A stretch of DNA of 45,082 nt from CAZAXU01 sp964489245 (GTDB lineage: Bacteria; Bacteroidota; Bacteroidia; Flavobacteriales; Flavobacteriaceae), in assembly GCA_964489245.1 (NCBI GenBank), contig CAZAXU010000016.1, positions 1 through 45,082 of the forward strand. The letters are read 5' to 3'. Both the position numbers and the translations under genes were made by a program. The notes under the pieces were generated by a model. That model saw only the letters and a program-made list of their open reading frames with translations. It ran no database searches and had not been told where the DNA came from. Shown here in pieces: positions 42,709-45,082 of this stretch. Every line of letters starts with the position of its first letter. Within the stretch, counting starts at the first letter, position 1.

Positions 42709-42790
42709 GTAAAAACTGCATTTTTAGAAGGATAAACTGTATTTTTTTCGTGAAAAACTGCATTTTAGAGCTTGAAAATTTGTCTTTTTC
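42709..42790. promoter_or_regulatory. Array B: 21-bp-spaced direct repeats, candidate LytTR operator
   Basis: GTAAAAACTGCATTTTTA at 42709, GGATAAACTGTATTTTTTT at 42730 and TGAAAAACTGCATTTTAG at 42751 start exactly 21 bp apart. A degenerate fourth unit (TTGAAAATTTGTCTTTTTC) starts about 42772. Sequence, period, unit number and orientation match array A at 39164-39245. It lies about 170 nt upstream of the peptide gene and so upstream of the whole peptide-kinase-regulator unit, fitting autoregulation by the LytTR protein. Confidence 0.72.
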
Positions 42791-42882
42791 TCCCTGAGAA
42801 GCTTTTTAAAAAGCACAAAAAAACATTCAAAACTTCAATTTTTCATTTATTGTTTTGTTTTTTAAACACAGAATCCACTTTT

Positions 42883-42911
42883 CACAAAGATAGCACATAA
42901 TATTCTTTGTG
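42883..42911. repeat. Short inverted repeat of intergenic-repeat type
   Basis: CACAAAGA and TCTTTGTG (8 bp) with a 13-nt loop, inside an A/T-rich stretch with CACAGAATCCACTTTTCACAAAG. Such CACAGA/CACAAAG strings recur between genes in many Bacteroidota genomes. Low information content. Confidence 0.35.
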
Positions 42912-42985
42912 TAATCTTTGGCTAAATATTCTTTTTTTTAAAACACAAGATTTTGTTGTAACACACATATTTGTGAATAAAATTC

Positions 42986-42993
42986 TACCTTTG
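42986..42993 (+). promoter_or_regulatory. Candidate -7 element of the DUF4153 gene
   Basis: TACCTTTG matches TAnnTTTG but is 172 nt upstream of the ATG at 43166, so the leader would be long. No -33 TTG at the usual distance. Confidence 0.3.
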
Positions 42994-43165
42994 AATAAAA
43001 AAGTAAAGATATACGTCTATTTGGAATAAATTTTGGATGCTACAATTTATTTTAACAACAGAAATTATTTGAATCATGAGAGAGCGAAGCGGTTCCATAT
43101 GTGCTCCTGATAAGAATCGGGATTGGAATAGCTTCATTTTTAACTAATTACAAAATTTTAAACGT

Positions 43166-44962
43166 ATGAAAATATTATCCTCTTTGCATGAGATATTCTC
43201 CAATGCCCGAGATGCTTTCAAACGGTTTCCGATAAGTGTGCTTTGGGCAATCTTTGGAACCCTTTATACCATTTGGTTTATAGATCAAAAAATAGACCGG
43301 AATGTGGAATTCAGCTATATCAAGGTGATTCTTACGTTTGTTTTAGGTTTAAGCTGGCTGATTGCAACACGTTTGTTGGTGCATGATTATCAGCAGCGGG
43401 ACGCACAAAATAAAAATTGGCTGTTGGGCATTCCGCTGGTTTTATCACTGATTTATTATTTGACTTTGCCGGATGATACGGACAGTTTTGACAATATAAT
43501 TTTGCCCTATAGATTTGTGTTGTTTTTTATTTCCGGTCATCTTTTTATTTTGTTTTCTCCCTTTGTTTACAGATGGAATAAGCATGCCTATTGGAATTAT
43601 CTTAAGAATATTTTCAGGTCTATTTCCATAAGTGTTTTGTTTTCAATGGTGCTCTACTTGGGTTTGGTTTTAGCCATGTTGGCGTTAAAGTATCTATTTA
43701 AGTTTGAAATCAAAGAAGAGCGATACTTTGAATTGTTCATTCTCTGTGTAGGTGTGGTCAATACATGGATATTTCTGGCAGAGGCTCCCATAAATATTCA
43801 TCAACAAACAAAAATTGACTATCCGAGAGCATTGGTTTTTTTTATAAAGTATATTCTGATTCCGTTAACCGTGCTCTATTTGGTGATATTATATGCCTAC
43901 AGCATTAAAATTCTCATCAAATGGAATTTGCCGAAAGGTTGGGTTTCTTATCTGATTATTGCTTTGTCCGTGCTTGGATTTATTATTCATGTTTTGGTAA
44001 ATCCCGTGAGAAAAACAATTGAATCCGGTTTGATTAAAAAGTTTTATCCTTGGTTCTATTATGCCTTATTACCCATGATTCTGCTTTTGTTTGTCGCCAT
44101 TTCAAAACGTATTTCAGATTATGGCATTACGGAAAACAGATATCTGGTGCTGATTATTGCTCTGTGGATTACGGGAATGACCTTATATATTTTGTTTAGC
44201 AAGAGAAAAAAAATACGCTATTTCTTCACATCGCTTGCCATATTGAGCTTGTTGGTTTCTTTTGGTTTTTGGGGTATGTTTTCCGTGTCAATACGCAGCC
44301 AAGCCGGTCGGTTTGACAACTTGTTTCGTGAAATGAAAGCCAAAGATTTTAAGGTGAAATATAAAGAAAAAGATGATTTTGAATCAATTATACAATATTT
44401 GGCAAAAAGAAAAGCATTAGACAGACTAAGTGCATCTCTGGGCTATAATCCGGATGACGTTTTTGATGGTGTATCTTATTGGCAAATTGCCGGTAAAATA
44501 AGTGACAGCCTGAAAATAAAGCTAGTAGATGCTGCTAAAATCAGGCGAGACAGTCCATATGTTTATTATAACTTAAAAGGAGATTTTCCTATTGATATTA
44601 AAGGATATGATTATTTTGAACAAATCATGTTGACAGATCATAAAATATCGGGTAGTGAAAAAAACAATCATAAAACGAGAAGCTATGATTTTAGTCTTGA
44701 CACAGTCAGCGGGAATATGCTGCTCATTTTAAAGCAAGACAGCCTTGTGCATAAGATAGATTTAAAGCCTTTATTGAATTTGCTGGCTGAACAAAAGGAA
44801 AAATATCAGGTGTCGCAAGATGTCTTTTTCGTAGAAGAGGAATATGATGATTGCAAAATGAAAATTCTTTTTCAAGATATGCAGGTAAATCTTGGGAAAA
44901 ATAAAAAATTAAAAAAAATTATACATGCAAGCGCTTATGTGTTGTTTAAAATAAAAAATTAA
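43166..44962 (+). CDS. DUF4153 polytopic membrane protein
   Basis: 598 residues. About 11 hydrophobic helices in the first 400 residues (for example VILTFVLGLSWLIATRLLV, LLGIPLVLSLIYYL, LFSMVLYLGLVLAMLALKYL). The soluble C-terminal part (about 400-598) is rich in Lys, Asp and Tyr. Contains the family feature LAEAPINIHQQTKIDYPRALVFFIKYILIPL. DUF4153 proteins are common in Bacteroidota; function unknown. It is divergent from the signalling module and shares its 630-nt intergenic region, so array B could also influence it. Confidence 0.8.
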   Translation: MKILSSLHEIFSNARDAFKRFPISVLWAIFGTLYTIWFIDQKIDRNVEFSYIKVILTFVLGLSWLIATRLLVHDYQQRDAQNKNWLLGIPLVLSLIYYLTLPDDTDSFDNIILPYRFVLFFISGHLFILFSPFVYRWNKHAYWNYLKNIFRSISISVLFSMVLYLGLVLAMLALKYLFKFEIKEERYFELFILCVGVVNTWIFLAEAPINIHQQTKIDYPRALVFFIKYILIPLTVLYLVILYAYSIKILIKWNLPKGWVSYLIIALSVLGFIIHVLVNPVRKTIESGLIKKFYPWFYYALLPMILLLFVAISKRISDYGITENRYLVLIIALWITGMTLYILFSKRKKIRYFFTSLAILSLLVSFGFWGMFSVSIRSQAGRFDNLFREMKAKDFKVKYKEKDDFESIIQYLAKRKALDRLSASLGYNPDDVFDGVSYWQIAGKISDSLKIKLVDAAKIRRDSPYVYYNLKGDFPIDIKGYDYFEQIMLTDHKISGSEKNNHKTRSYDFSLDTVSGNMLLILKQDSLVHKIDLKPLLNLLAEQKEKYQVSQDVFFVEEEYDDCKMKILFQDMQVNLGKNKKLKKIIHASAYVLFKIKN

Positions 44963-45011
44963 TTTTATTTTGCTATTCAGCTCCTGTCTTATACATTTGA
45001 TATACAATGGT

Positions 45012-45082
45012 TTATGATAACTTTTCTAAATCCAATAGAAATTCATTTATGGCAGTTTCTTTTGTAGCCCAAGAAGTTACCA
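45012..45082 (-). CDS. Possible C-terminus of a gene running off the window
   Basis: On the minus strand an open frame enters from the window edge and ends in TAA at 45014-45012: VTSWATKETAINEFLLDLEKLS. It is only 22 codons, with plausible helical composition. Convergent with the DUF4153 gene. Weak evidence; it may be chance. Confidence 0.3.
   Translation of the reverse strand, partial: VTSWATKETAINEFLLDLEKLS

Larger units (their letters stand above)
42536..43165. other. Regulatory intergenic region between the peptide gene and the DUF4153 gene
   Basis: 630 nt without a gene. From low to high coordinates it holds a structured leader (42540-42616), a TTCCAACTTTG/CAAAGTTGGAA hairpin (42656-42680) and repeat array B (42709-42790). 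It continues with a CACAAAGA/TCTTTGTG inverted repeat (42883-42911), a plus-strand -7 candidate at 42986-42993, a repeat-like GAGAGAGCGAAGCGGTTCC string near 43078, and a leader string shared with 23581-23596 (43145-43160). Confidence 0.55.

Overview
The window comes from an AT-rich genome of the phylum Bacteroidota, probably a flavobacterium-like lineage. The evidence is a type IX secretion (T9SS) cargo protein with a C-terminal sorting domain, a SprE/PorW-type T9SS lipoprotein, and many lipoproteins with Bacteroidota-style signal peptides. Further support comes from GIN-type (DUF2807/DUF4097) proteins behind an ECF sigma factor, start sites without strong Shine-Dalgarno sequences, and promoters of the Bacteroidota TTG-N17-23-TAnnTTTG type. 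I cannot name the species. No rRNA, tRNA, CRISPR array or intact insertion sequence was recognised.

Layout. 1-3.8 kb: cytochrome cd1 nitrite reductase (nirS, here a lipoprotein) behind a perfect CRP/FNR-geometry palindrome, followed by a TonB-dependent receptor. 3.9-5.8 kb: a secreted T9SS cargo. 6.0-9.9 kb (minus strand): an ECF sigma / anti-sigma / DUF4097 / DUF2807 / outer-membrane-protein-like operon with overlapping genes. 10-13.7 kb: an OsmC protein, sprE and a bactofilin. 13.7-19.4 kb: the ATP synthase cluster (AtpZ-like, AtpI-like, atpB-E-F-H-A-G; atpD and atpC are not here), with a strong hairpin between atpE and atpF. 19.5-22 kb: mscL and, divergently, an OmpA-family protein built of 23-residue repeats; a 25-bp palindrome sits between their promoters. 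22-30 kb: saccharopine dehydrogenase family, pckA, a DASS-type transporter with a lipoprotein flavin-binding-fold protein, a TonB-C-like protein and a 5'-nucleotidase family lipoprotein. 30-37.8 kb: DUF937 protein, lepA plus a coupled small gene, an MBL-fold hydrolase plus a subtilase lipoprotein, trxA and prfC.

38.2-43 kb holds the most interesting part. A small secreted acidic peptide, a TPR sensor histidine kinase, a LytTR response regulator and a lipoprotein lie in a row on the minus strand. Two arrays of a TGAAAAACTGCATTTT-like direct repeat, each with an exact 21-bp period, lie upstream of the peptide gene and upstream of the lipoprotein gene. Twenty-one base pairs is the classical spacing of LytTR-family operator repeats, so these arrays are probably the operators of the regulator encoded between them. 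A terminator-like hairpin separates peptide and kinase. This looks like a self-contained, autoregulated signalling module that I do not recognise as described.

The kinase gene is interrupted by 100 Ns. The 55 bases before and after the Ns are identical, so this is a scaffolding artefact and not a biological break. Collapsing it restores one uninterrupted 593-residue frame. The window ends with a DUF4153 membrane protein and possibly the C-terminus of a convergent gene.
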